Source: Madurella fahalii
Lineage: Eukaryota; Ascomycota; Sordariomycetes; Sordariales
Reading direction: 5' to 3'
NCBI GenBank assembly: GCA_029876055.1
Contig: CM056878.1
Span: 124,001-188,000 of the forward strand
DNA: 64,000 nucleotides
Every line of letters starts with the position of its first letter. Within the stretch, counting starts at the first letter, position 1. Shown here one piece after another: positions 19,059 through 30,600 of this stretch. A program made the translations under genes and the position numbers. The notes under the pieces are model-generated. The model had not been told where the DNA came from. It did no database searches and saw only the letters and a program-made list of their open reading frames with translations.

Positions 19059-20410
19059 GATGGGCAAAACGTTTGGAGCCGTTGGTCGGCAGGCGAGGTA
19101 GCGTCTCGTCGTCACGGATCGCGTATCGCTGGCTGCGAGAAAGATGGGACAGGATGGGACGGAGAGTTGCGCGGGGTTGCGGAATTCAGGCCGACCATAA
19201 GCGTGATACGGTACTGTCGGATGGCTGCGGCTGGTATTGCGGGGCAAGCAAACAAGGGACAAGGGAGCCAACGGCACGAGCCACAAGTGCGGGGCACCGG
19301 GTCTCTGCAATAAAATCCTGACCCACATCCAACTTCAGAGCTCTCTCACATCTTCGTGCTGGACCCGGGTACTTCAGACAGCACTGCACTTCTCCAGCCA
19401 GGAAGAGCAGCATGGCAGCAGCCACATGGCGGCCACTGGGCGCTGAACGTTCGCTCCCGAAGAACAATTTCCAGCACTGGACTACTCGCCCAGCTTGAAC
19501 TCCACGGGATACAGCGGCGAACGATAGATACATCAGGCTGAACGGCTCACCGGCAACTTCTTACACAAGACGAAGGACCGGTGATCGGAGGCGCGTGCCC
19601 ATAGTAGACTTTCTTATCTGCTAAGTCGAGTCAGCCAACAGGCAAATCAAGCTCGGGATGATGCAGGGAGGCGATGGTGTGATGACAGAACCACTGCTCA
19701 CCAGGTTCGCACAGTCGAACAGGGGTTCGTGCAGTACCTGCATAGCCCTCACGTCGTGTAGCGCTCTCTGTGGGACGGGTCCAATCGCGCAGCGGCTCGC
19801 TCACCGCAGTCCGGTTGACTTTCAAGGAAGGCCGAGCACCACGCGGATCTGTCATGCCTACCTCGGAAGCCATTTCACCGGTTTGCGGTCAGACCAAGGC
19901 CTTGTCGGGCGCGGCGGGTCCGGAATTCGGGCTATCTCCGGGTCCACACGGCCTCCCCGGGCTGTGAAACATAATGCCCGCCATGTTTGCTGCCCCTGCC
20001 CTTCATGTACCCTGCCGACCGCCGTCCGAGCCCTAAGGAATTTTATTATTTTTCTTCTCTTTTGTTGGTCCGGATCCAAGACCGGCGGTGACATGTTCGA
20101 ACCCAGTCTGGTATCGGGGTTATTCTTAGCTTGCTTCCTAGGCCATCCCCCTGCCAAGGTGGCCCCCTCGAAGCAGGGAGCACCCAGGGAACTCTTCAGG
20201 ATGATAATCAGATAGGATCTGCTCTAGTGTAATTTTCTGTCTTTTCTTTCCTTTTTTTTTTTTTTTTTTTTTTCCCCTTCTTTTTCTTAAAAAAAAAATT
20301 GAAGTATATATAAGGGGATGTCGTTGCTGTCCCGCTTTGCGAACCACAAGTCCATTCCTCCCCAACTACAACCAAGCTATTAGCGTGCACCGGCAAACTC
20401 GGCTTCCATT
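19059..20410. other. divergent intergenic region with poly-T tract
   Basis: Shared upstream region of the thioredoxin gene (minus) and the SnoaL-like gene (plus). The first 270 bp could encode an N-terminal extension of thioredoxin. Open frames at 19630-20215 have no motif. Close to the SnoaL-like start lies a C/T-rich stretch with a 22-nt T run, a frequent promoter or leader feature in filamentous fungi. Confidence 0.45.
20252..20273. repeat. poly-T tract, 22 nt
   Basis: An uninterrupted run of 22 T inside a longer pyrimidine-rich stretch, 137 bp before the SnoaL-like gene start. Poly(dA:dT) tracts exclude nucleosomes and are common in core promoters, so it may help set that promoter (inference). 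Confidence 0.9.
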
Positions 20411-21195
20411 ATGACCTCACCTCTTGATCCCCATTCCAAATGCTATTCGCACGTCAATGGCAGCGCCGAGGAGTTACTCGACAGGCTTGCCGTCTCGGAA
20501 CTCTGCAAGGGATGGCCCGTCTACCGCGATGCCTCTGAGTGGAAGAACTACCGCTCCCTATTCACCGAGGATGCGACAGTGTGGACAAGTACAACCTCCT
20601 CCATCTCACCCCCAGCTGTTGATGGACACCGGCTAACATACGCCCGCCAGCTTGGAGTGGCCCCCGCCACGTCGACGACTTTATTGCCATCTCCAAGGCC
20701 GGGAAAGAAAAGGGCGTCTTCATCATGCATCGCGAGTGCGGTACTTTGGTCGAATTGAACCCCAAGCAAGGCCGCGCCATTGGAAAAATGAAGGCTACCA
20801 TTACCCAGCGCTTCAGCTTCTCGGCGGCCAACGGCGCAGCCACGAATGGCACCTCCGAGGCAACCGAGTTTGATGTTGACTGCGATTGCCGCTTCATCTT
20901 CTTCTGCCAAAAGGACACGGCTAGCGGTACCTGGAAGGCAAAGTACGTCAAGCTGTTCTACGAGAAGGACAAGGTCGTACCTGTGGACGGACACCAGGCG
21001 CCGAGGTTCACCAAGGACGAGTTGGCCAGGTACCCTCAGGGTTACCGCTACCTGGGCGCCGCACAGGCGAGACTGGGTTACGACATCGACTTGCAGCTCC
21101 CGACTCCCAGCGGGCAGCTCTGGGACCGCATGTACGGGGAAATGGAGAAGTGGCTAGATGGTAACGACGTAGATCTGTTTTGGGAGCATAAGTGA
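20411..21195 (+). CDS. SnoaL-like (NTF2-fold) domain protein, two exons
   Basis: Exon 1 is 20411-20588, intron 20589-20650 (62 nt, GTACAA donor, GCTAACA branch site, CCAG acceptor), exon 2 is 20651-21195, giving 240 residues. Splicing restores the continuous text DATVWTTWSGPRHVDDFIAI and then KGVFIMHRECGTLVELNPKQGRA. This is typical of a fungal protein group with the SnoaL-like / ketosteroid-isomerase (cone-shaped alpha+beta) fold. The first helices (ELLDRLAVSELCKGWPVYRD) and FTEDATVWT mark the start of the domain. Members are small cytosolic proteins, some acting on polyketides or aromatic compounds; the substrate of this group is not known to me. The N-terminus lacks a signal peptide. No biosynthetic genes flank it. 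Confidence 0.87.
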
Positions 21196-24100
21196 TTCGG
21201 CCATGGGGAGGAGGAAGGGGGTTGGATCCATTTGGGACAGGTTAACGGCTCAGCGGCGAAACGATACCCCGGCAACCGGTCACAAGGCGTTTTGCGAGGT
21301 CGCACTTTTATCTAGATCTGCATTAAAACTTAGCTGGGAGATCTTAGAATAATGCAACGCTTTTCATTAGTCGCTGGTTCTGATTGCAGCGAGTCCGAGG
21401 TGTCTGCATGTAAGCTGACCATTTGTTGAGTCATCGACTTGAACCCCTTCACACAACATAGCCAGGAAAATCCAAGCAAGACAGTCAAAAACTGCTACTC
21501 CATCTCCGTGATTCCCAATGTCCGCCATAATACACGCCACAACATATCAACATTTACTCAGCTCCCATCTTACTCATCACTGCGCCTTTGCCGAGCCCAC
21601 CGCAGTTCCACCCGTCCTGCAAGGCGTGACATTACGGTACAACATCTACCGTTGGCGGCGCACCTGCCATGCGGTAGACCGCCATCTGGAGCAAGAAGCT
21701 GGGAAGATGGGTTCATCACCCAGAAGGCCATGAACTCGCCGATGTCGGAGGCTCACCCGGTAATCTGGACAGCACATGATCACCAAACGAGTAAAACACG
21801 CGGACATGGATGACCTGCAGAACAATAAGCCTGCTACATTAGTGCCAGGCCCTGCAGACCGCCACAATTCTGCCTCACTTATTATGAGCAGGGAGTGCCG
21901 TCACTGATAAAAGTTGATTCGGCCGGTTTACTCCTACATACGGGAGTCTCAAGGAGTCGTTCAAGGCTCTGAGCAATGGTTGCTCTTACCTTTGGTCATG
22001 AGGGCATTTACTACTAGCGCCTTCAATGCAATGTGACACAACGTTACACCAACTAACTTGCCTTTCTCAGACTAGTCGCCCCTAAGAAGCTCGTTGGCCC
22101 CCTTTTGACCTAGCTTGCTGCTGGCCATCATCCGGGGTCTAACTCTGGATGGGACTTCTACGGGAGCCTATTTCACACTTAACCATAGTCCATAGAGTGA
22201 AGTGGGCATCCAGCCTTTGGGTACTTTTCTAGATGGCACCGGATGTAACAGAGTCTGGCTTGGCCCTCGTCGAATCGTAATTCGACACTATGTCGTAGTC
22301 CTGCACCACATAAACCAATCATGTCCAGTATCGGTTTCCCCATAGATGACCGTGATGTCCAATCATTCACTTGGATCATTATCAATAGAACCAGACATCA
22401 TCCATTCCAGACTGTGCTGCGAGTCATCCTCTAGCGAGCTCTTCGTTCAACACGTATGTGTCGATTCAATGAAGAGCTTCATAAATATCAATCATACGAT
22501 ATGAGTGGGACTACTCTGCCAATCATCAGGGCAAGCACGGAGATGCGTCCCTAAATGTGTAAACAAACGATAGCTTGTAATTAGCACCCTGAGTCAGAAC
22601 CAATCATCGTACTGAATAATCAATGCAGACAAGCCAACGGACACCGCGACACGCACGCCGTGAGATATTACTTACCGAGTCCTAACTTGAACCCGGTCAA
22701 CGTCCACCGCATAGCGGCACCTTCCGTGGCACTCACAACGCCAGGTCGCCAAGCGGCAAGCATCCTCATTCTCCGCGAGGCACTGCGAGGCGTACAGGTC
22801 TGGTTCTACCACAGCAATCCCCGTCCCAATCCACAACACGTCAGCCACGCGTCAGCCGAAAGCCGCTGCCGCCGTCGCCTTCGCCGCCGACCTCGCCAGG
22901 CCGCAGTCTGCCGCAGGATGCAAGGCATATCCCGACTAACCACGTCTTCCAACCTCGCAGCTAAAATCCCGTTGAATCCCTCTTCCCCCAACAAACACAC
23001 CTGCATCCCCCACCTCTAACGCATACGAGGCTACACGTACACGTACTTGGAACCAGCCCCGAGGCCAACGACACAATGTAACTAGACATGCCGCCATTCC
23101 CGGAGGGGGTAGCCCCGGGGGGGGTTGTCGCAACCGGAGAAGCTAAGGTACACTGCAGTAACACCACACTCATCCCCCATGAAGCTCGAGGTCCCAAGCA
23201 AGCCGGGGGGCCGGGGTAAATGTAACGTTAAGAGGGTGGTTTCCACAGCCCTGGCTCACCGCTTTCCAGACCAGCCCCTGGGGGGGCCGCGATCAAGGGG
23301 ACGTGGCAACAGTCCGTGCTCTCCCTCGACGGTATGCCAAGTTCTGGCTTTGCATGGGAGAATTGGAACCGAGGACAAATCTTTCCCATGGTTTGCACGC
23401 CATGGAGTCTAGATCCAACGCATCCGCGTGATTCCTGCATGGAAAGGAACGCCCTTCATGCGAAGCGTGGCTCTACTCCATGCATGGCGGTCGACGATCG
23501 AGGATTTGTCTACACCGTCTTTACCTTTTGCTGGCCAATGTACGAGTCCAGCTGTCTGATTGGAAGAGATGGGGCGGTCTCGGGCGTGCTTGTTGCCCAT
23601 TCGCCAATTGCCCCGACCACTAAGAAACCAAGCCAGGGAGGCAAACGCACGTTTTGCCCGCGCAGGAGGAATCCTTCCAAGGGTCCCAACCCTAACGGTT
23701 GAACAGGGTTCACGATGCGGCAGAAGCCTCAGGAAGACGACCAGAGACCTCAGCAGGACCAAATCTGTACCGGGGGGAATGAGAATGAACAAGTATCATA
23801 CTATCCAACACTCTATTATTGCTTCCTCGACTACTACATGCCAGTGAGCCTAACATGATTACCACCCACTACGTCAGAACAATCTTCCCTATCCATACCC
23901 TTCCCCGAATACCCCGTAATGTTGCATGTGCATTTCCCCCTCGCACTTCATCTATGCTCCTATGTCATGACTTCGTTATCATAAAGCCATCAAATCACGA
24001 CACGGTGAGCTGTGTGCCCGGAAAAGAGTCTAAAGCATGCAGAAAAGAAAACGAGTCATTACATGATGTGTTGTGTTACATGATGACGCGGGGTATCCTC

Positions 24101-24561
24101 CAGTGCTTGCTATGCGAATCCATACTTTTGCAAAAACGCCTGACGACCCAAAAACTTTTTGTTTAAACCAACCAGACTCAAAGAGAAAAACGAAGCAATT
24201 TAGGAAGGATGGGTGCAGGTGAGGGTAATTAGGGGGATGCTTCGGGTACAGGAAGGGAGGGCTCGAGACAAAAGAAACAGATGTTGAAGTAGACAGGTAG
24301 ATCAAATCAACAAAAGCAAATTCGAGAAAAGCGAAGGGCTGAGCCACCCGAAGCAAGAGATCCACCGTTTTAGATTACCCTCTAGGAGGAAAGGGGGCAA
24401 AAGCACAAGGCTTGCCATCTTCCACCCAGCGCCATCCCCAGCCCGTATGCTTTGGGTTTGTGTGTGGGGGGTGGGGGGGAGTTGAATCACTTCTCCTAGC
24501 CAAGTGTTGGTGATTCACGTCGTGCCACGCGCCGGTACACCGACATGTCGAAGATGATGTG
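21196..24561. other. 3.4-kb intergenic region, no gene seen
   Basis: The region from 21300 to about 22650 is close to balanced in composition and has many stops in all frames. From 22650 to 24560 it is GC-richer, with short open frames on both strands and no motif. It lies between the ends of two convergent genes (SnoaL-like, plus; coiled-coil protein, minus), so it should carry their terminators. No RNA gene was recognised. Confidence 0.45.
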
Positions 24562-27500
24562 TCAGCTATCCGATTCAGACTGCGAGGCAATGGAGGATGT
24601 CGAAGTACGGGGGCTCGGACTGGTGCTTCTAGATCGCTTCCCCTGCCTCAGGTCGCATTTCCTCACGAGTTGCCTGTAGGTCGCAAGCCCCGTTAGTGAT
24701 CGTGAGGGCTTGTCAAATTCAGATGGCAGCAGCGAGGTGGAGCATGACTGACAGGGCCCCTCCTCTGTCGGCCGGGTTTCGCACCACCACCAGCTGCTTG
24801 TCTTTTTTGCTGCCGCCGTCACGCTCCTTCTTTTGCGGGGACGATGTGCGGGACCGGCTAGCTCTTCTGGACGCTGACGCCATCTGTTCGACACGCTGCT
24901 GGAGTTCGATGACCTGGCCGGTGGACGAGTTGTACGACTGCGTGACGTGATCGAGTGACCGTTGTACCGTGTCAAGCTGCTGCCTCGTTGCACCCAGCTG
25001 TGTCGAGAGCGCCGTGTTGCGCTCTGTCAGCTCTGTGATCTCATCGACGCGCCGTCTAATCTCCTGACTCTTCGCTTGGAGCTCAGCCCTCAGTGTAGCA
25101 GCAGCGGAATCGGGATCTGTCTCGAGATCTGCTTGAAGGGAAGCGATCTTGGCCTGCAAATCCAACACCCTGCCCTGGAGTTCCGACTTGGCTGCCTCGA
25201 GGGGCGGTAGCTTGCCCAACTCGGCCTGCGCCTCAGCGAGCCTGGTTTCGAGGCTGGCAGCCTTGCCCTCCAGGTCGGCAGCCTTCGCCTCAAGCTCCGA
25301 TATCTTGTGTTCAGCTGCTTCCTTCTCACCAGAGAGACCGGGAATCTTGTCCGCCTCCTTCTGAAGCTCGGCAAGTCTGCCTTCGAGTTCCGAGATCTTG
25401 CCCTCCAATTGCGCAATCTTGGAGCCGAGCTCAGCGTTGGTGCTCTCCAGGCCAGGAACCTTGTCTGCCTGGACCTGGACGGTGGCTTTTTCGTGGACGA
25501 GCTTCTCGATCTCGGATCTAGCTGCGTCGAGAGAGCCTTGGACTCCTGCCATATCGCCAGCCAAGTCAAGTTTCTGGGTTGCGAGCGAAATGTTCGCGGC
25601 TTTGGCGCCGGCAAGGTCGGTGTTTAGCGTGTATATCTGTGCTTGCATGTCGGCTTTCTCAGCATTGAGGTCTTCAATCTGTTTCTGCAGCCCGGCCTTA
25701 TCGGATTCGAGACCCTCGATCTGGGTCCTGAGCTCGGCTGTCTCTGTCTTGGCCACCGAGAGCTCCTGCTCTAGATTGGTAATTTTTGCAGAGAGATCAG
25801 ATCCGGCGAATGTTAGATCCTCAATCTCGGAAGTGAGTCTGGTGATCTCGCCTTCGGCGGTTGCGAGCTTTTCCTGGGCGTCAACCTTGTCCAGCTCGAC
25901 AGCCGCTTTGGCCTTCTCCAATTCCTCCTTTGCCTGCTCTAGTTCATCGACTCGAGTTTTGAGGGCCTGTTGGCCCGCCTCAGCCTCCTTCCGGATCGCC
26001 GCCTTCTCCTTCTCTGCTGTATCCTTGATCTTGCGCTGCTCCTTCCCGGCTGCTTTCCTTTCGTCATCAAAGGCTGCCTCAGCTGCCTTTCTTTCGTCGT
26101 CAAAGGATGACACCCGAGCCGTCAAGGCCGCCAATTCGGCCTTCAGCCGATCGCGGTCCGCAATCAATTCGGCGATATCCTTGTCCTTGCTGTCGCGCTG
26201 CTCCTTGAGAGCATCCCTGCCAATCTCGAGCGCCGCGATCTGGTGTGCGAGGAGATCCTCCTGCTCCTTGTGGTCCTGCTGAAGCTTCTCGAATTCCTTT
26301 CGGAGCTGGGCAAACTGATCCTCCACCTCATGCTTGGACGCCTTGACTTCGTCACGCTCCTTCTCGGCCTCTTCAATCATGGCCCTCTGCAGTTCCGAGG
26401 TGGATCTGAACTCATCTAGGACCTGTTTGGTGGCATCGAGCTTCCCCTGAAGCTCCTTTTTGCTAGCGCGCTCGGCATCCCGCTCCTTCTCGACCTCGTC
26501 CAGCATACCCTTCTGAAGTTCGAAGTTGCTGCGGAACTCATCGAAGATGGCCTTTTGCTTGTCAAGCATGCTGAGGATCTCCTCCCTGTTGCTGCGCTCG
26601 ATGTCGCGTTCTTTCTCGGCGGTTGCTTTCTGCTGGTCAACGGACTTGAGGCGTGAGGAATTCTCCTCGAGCTCCCTGTTCAACTTGGCCTGGCTCTCAC
26701 GCAGCCCCTGCGCCTCGGCTTCGAGCTGTCCGATCTTGTCCATCAGACTGCGCTCCAGATCCTGCCGAGTCTTCTCGAGCTCACGCTGATGATGCCTTGA
26801 CTCGGCCGGGTTGGCGCTGGGAGGGAGAAGCTTGACTGAAGCCGACCGTCCGCCGCTCTTGGCGAGGGTCCGGTCTGCTTCTGAAGGCGGCCTGGCCCGC
26901 GTGCCCAATCGCGGCTTGACTCGACGGCTGGGAGGAGTGGAGCTGGCGACGCTGGAGTTGGAGCTGGAGCCGATGACGCTTGGGGTGAAGCGGACGGATG
27001 GGGTCGATTTGGTGATTGTCTCGGTTGGCGTCACGTCGCTCGCACCGGAGTCCGATGTGGCAGAGATGACGCTTGTAGCTTGGGTGGTGGAAGAGAGGTC
27101 GGAGGATTCCGAGACGGACTCGGTCTCGGGATCCAGGTCGTGGTAGTCACGCCGGTCGTGCCGGTCATGACGATCATAAGTATCGCGGTGGTCAGGGTGG
27201 TCTAGGAGCCTGTTGTCGGCCAAGTATTGCGGAGCGAGCACTGTGCGCACTGCAGGGATGTGGTAGCTGGATGGGATGCTGGCGGAGGAGGACCGGGACG
27301 ATCTCAGGTTGACGACGCCTAGACGCTCTGGCGGCGGCAGGGCTCCCGGGAACCTTGCCTTGAGGACCTTTCTGGGTAATGTCCCTACTGACGTCGAGAT
27401 CGAGGGTAGGGGTGCCGCCGACCCGAGGTCCGACGAGTCGCTCCCCACGGCGGGCATGTTCGATGATGTGACAGAGGTGTCCGAGTTCCGCCGCGGCCGC

Positions 27501-27700
27501 GTTGAAGGCCGTAACGTCTTGCGTAGTATCGATCTGAGCGGCTGCTCCCGCTGATTCTCATGATCCCGCGCCGGCTCCCACTCGGGCCACTCGGCCGGGC
27601 GGGTGGGACGGCCGTCCGAGCCGGGCGTTACCGTTCCCCCTACCCTTGGGCGGAGGTACTGTCGTTCTCGCTCCATGGTGTCTCTCCTGAGGTTGCTCAA
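24562..27700 (-). CDS. large coiled-coil protein with disordered N-terminus, two exons
   Basis: Exon 1 is 24753-27700, intron 24674-24752 (79 nt, weak GTCAGT donor, ACTAAC branch site, ACAG acceptor), exon 2 is 24562-24673, giving 1019 residues. Without splicing the frame stops 10 residues after the donor and gives 993. The spliced tail reads LVRKCDLRQGKRSRSTSPSP with an SR-rich end. Residues 1-300 are low-complexity (Ser, Arg, Pro, plus an Asp/His-rich patch near 168-190). Residues about 300-940 are continuous heptads rich in Glu, Lys, Leu, Ala and Gln, an extended coiled coil. It contains three consecutive 42-residue repeats (residues 362-487) each starting EKERD. No motor, kinase or membrane segment was seen. 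A cytoskeletal, polarity or septal scaffold is plausible, but the coiled coil alone does not show it. Confidence 0.85.
26240..26617 (-). repeat. three 126-bp coding repeats (42-residue, six-heptad units)
   Basis: Residues 362-403, 404-445 and 446-487 of the coiled-coil protein are in register and all begin with EKERD. The first two also share FDEFRS/LDEFRS and FELQKGM/SELQRAM at matching positions. Forty-two residues is exactly six heptads, so duplication kept the coiled-coil register. Confidence 0.85.
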
Positions 27701-30600
27701 TGTCTGCTGGGGCTCTCTGATGTGCTCAAGTTTGCTGATGGCGAAATAAGTTCCAACGAGTTGGTTTGGACTCGGGTATTCCGTCGTTGAGAGACGCTCA
27801 GGTTGTTATTGGGTCGTGGAAGTGGTTTGGGCTGGAGATGGTTCTGTCACGGGCGGGCATTGCGGGTGTAATTCTCAATCTTGTGGACGAGAATTGTCTT
27901 TGTTGTGCGCGCGAGGACAGGCCGTTGAGCGTGTGATGCAGTTCAGGGAGCAGGGCGAGACAAAGCAGGCTTAGGGCGTGCAGGACAGGTTGGTTTTGAT
28001 GGCAGATGGCGGCTGCCCCGCCAAGTCGTACATCAGCCGGATTTGCCCACCTCGTTTTGCCCGTTCATGTGCGACGCCGCCGACTGGGCTTGATGCCTTG
28101 AAGAGCATGACTCACCCTGAATGTGGCTAGTCAGCCTCGCGAAGCGCTGAATCCGGTAAGGAGACGGAGCGAGCGAGGGAAAATTCGATGGCTGGCATTG
28201 GGCATGGACACGGTGACGACGTCGAATCGGCTCGGGCACAAGAGGGTTTGTTTGCGGGCCCAGACGGGCCATGAGGTGATGGGCACTGGCGCGCTGTGGG
28301 AAGCGAGTCGGGCAGACACTGCAACGCCCGCCGAGAGGCGCCATTGATTCGCTGGCTGCTGCAAGCCTGCAACGCGAGGGGCATTGCCCTGCTCTGCGCT
28401 GCGGCTTGCCACCCATTGCCAAATCACCAGTGACAGGGTCGTCTGATGGCCGACAGAACCCAGCAAACAGCAAATCGAGCGTTCTCGTGCTCCGGGAACC
28501 GTGGCGATTGACAGGGGTAGCAGCCAAGGCTAACAATCAGCTTCATCGGTCTCAGTTCAGAGGGGCTCGTGAAAATGGGCGGCAGCGGGACAGGGAGAAG
28601 ATGGAGGTGGGTGTGGATAGAGCGTGGATTGGGAACGCCGGGAGGCCGGACGACGACGGCGGACGCAATGGCTCCTTCCGTGTCAATCACGACCCGAAAT
28701 CAACGTCAGCGGCTCCGTGCGTGAGAGTGCAGCGGCAGCCGCGACGCGTGGGGCCGCCAATCAGACGAGCCCCACGCGCTAGAGCCCCCCATCGTTGGGC
28801 ATCGTTGGGCCACGACACCACGACGCTACCCGACGTGGTGCCGCTCGATTCGCACTTTCCAAACATCTTTTCCCATTTCCATTCCTGTCTCCTCAATGTG
28901 CGGCCCGCAGCAGGAGCAGAGGGATTTGTTGGGGAAAGCTTCTCCCCAAGCCACATGGGAACGTGATTGGAGTGATGCAGAAACCCTCCCGTGAGTTGCT
29001 CGTCGATTGGGGGCCCAAACCGCAGTGGCCCTCTCGGCGGACCCAATGGTCGCTGGGCATCATCACGCACACCCTCCTGTCGCTTCAACCAGGGTGTGAC
29101 CGTCACTAGGTCCAGACTCTTTGACACGAGGCGTTCCTAGGCCCTGCTGTCAATGCACGCCTCTCCTCCTGTCCCCTCAGAACACTGAACTGGCGGGCGG
29201 GCTAGGCTTGCGCTGAGACACGGTGGAGGCCCGGTGAGCTGCCACTCGGGACACGGGGCGGTGGATGGCCCCTCTGGCCGGGCAATGTCAAAAAAAGCAA
29301 TCACTCGGATCCGGTGCTGGATAGGCGCCAACGCTGCTCGCCCGTGTGACTGATCATCGAATTCGAGCTCAGGATGCCGTGTATTTTTGCCTTTGTGCTA
29401 CAGCCCTTGCGGCCCGAAGCAATGCCGTTGAGCAGCAATCAGTCCACACACCCGGAACCCAGCTGGGTGTTCCCGTCTCTCCTCCGGTGACCAGGAAGAT
29501 TAGGAGCCGACCTCAACCGCGCTTGGCCGGGGCCGGCCACTTCCCAACCCCGTCCCTGCTGGAAGCGTCTCGAATCGTGGTCGCCGAGGTAGTCCGCTAC
29601 TAGCTCGTGACCACTTTGTGCAGCAACGTACCCCAGACCGGCGTATCTCCACCTGCTCCCCTGCTGTTTTGCTTGAACTGTTTATATCCACCGCAGCTGC
29701 AATCGCCTGCAATAAGGATAAGCGTGCATTTCCGGCCGCTCGGTTTTCGAACGCCGGGGTTCTCTCGCACCCCCGCCCAGTGTGTAAGTGGGCTAAGCCG
29801 CGTCTTGGTGTCAGCTACAACAGCCCGCTCCACTCTGAGCGGTGAAAACATGGTCTGGGCACAAACGCGTATAATACGTCGTTGCTTCCCGGACAAATCA
29901 CCCCCAATTCCTCGTGCTTGGATCAGGCCGTCTGTGCCCCGCCGCTGCGGCTCTCGTTCGCTTGCTTACCTTCGTATCCAGAACAACTTGCAGAGAGCTT
30001 CGATCCAACTGCAAACAGAGGACTGCGCGGCTTGGCTCGCGGCATAGCCGCATCGATGGGAAAGTTGGATGGACTACGTGGACGATCGTCGATATCCAGG
30101 GCGCCCAGGTGGCGAAATCACGTCAGCTTTGGGTTGCGGCTCAGGGACCAACGCTCCTGAGAAACCTATGAAAGAAAGCCAGATTGAGGGATTTTTGTCT
30201 CCGCCTCATTCCAGGATATCCACAAGACAGGACACAATATTCCGAGTGAAGATGCGGTGCAGGGTCTGGAGATCGATCTCGGTTGTCGCGTCATATGCGA
30301 GATGGCCTCAAACGATATCCGTTTGCCAGCACACATGTTAGAGATGACCCATGTCCAGATCGTAGCTGGCCACAGGGGGTTGGAGGCAGCCATATAACCA
30401 TCACGGCGCTTGCCGGTTCCTCGCTGATTTGATGACTGGAGGTTGAAGCAAGGGCGCTGCTCGGTTGGGGTCCGCGTCCCACGAAGACTGGCGGCCTCAT
30501 AGGCAAATTCAGAAATTAGTCGTCGTGATTGAAACTGAGCAGCTGTCCGATTCTTGGTCCAATGAGACAGCCTTGTTTGAAGCATATTCGTGTCCGGTCA
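27701..30600. other. gene-free region, left third of the 12.2-kb divergent spacer
   Basis: GC-rich sequence upstream of the coiled-coil gene. Numerous open frames on both strands are mutually overlapping and show no family motif or signal peptide. A 10-bp direct duplication (ATCGTTGGGC twice) lies near 28790-28810. It probably includes the promoter and leader of the coiled-coil gene. Confidence 0.45.

Noticed and set aside
25398..26282. 294-codon Ser/Ala-rich open frame on the plus strand
   Set aside because: Mirror image of the Glu/Lys/Gln-rich coiled coil on the other strand; the Ser-rich composition is the expected complement.
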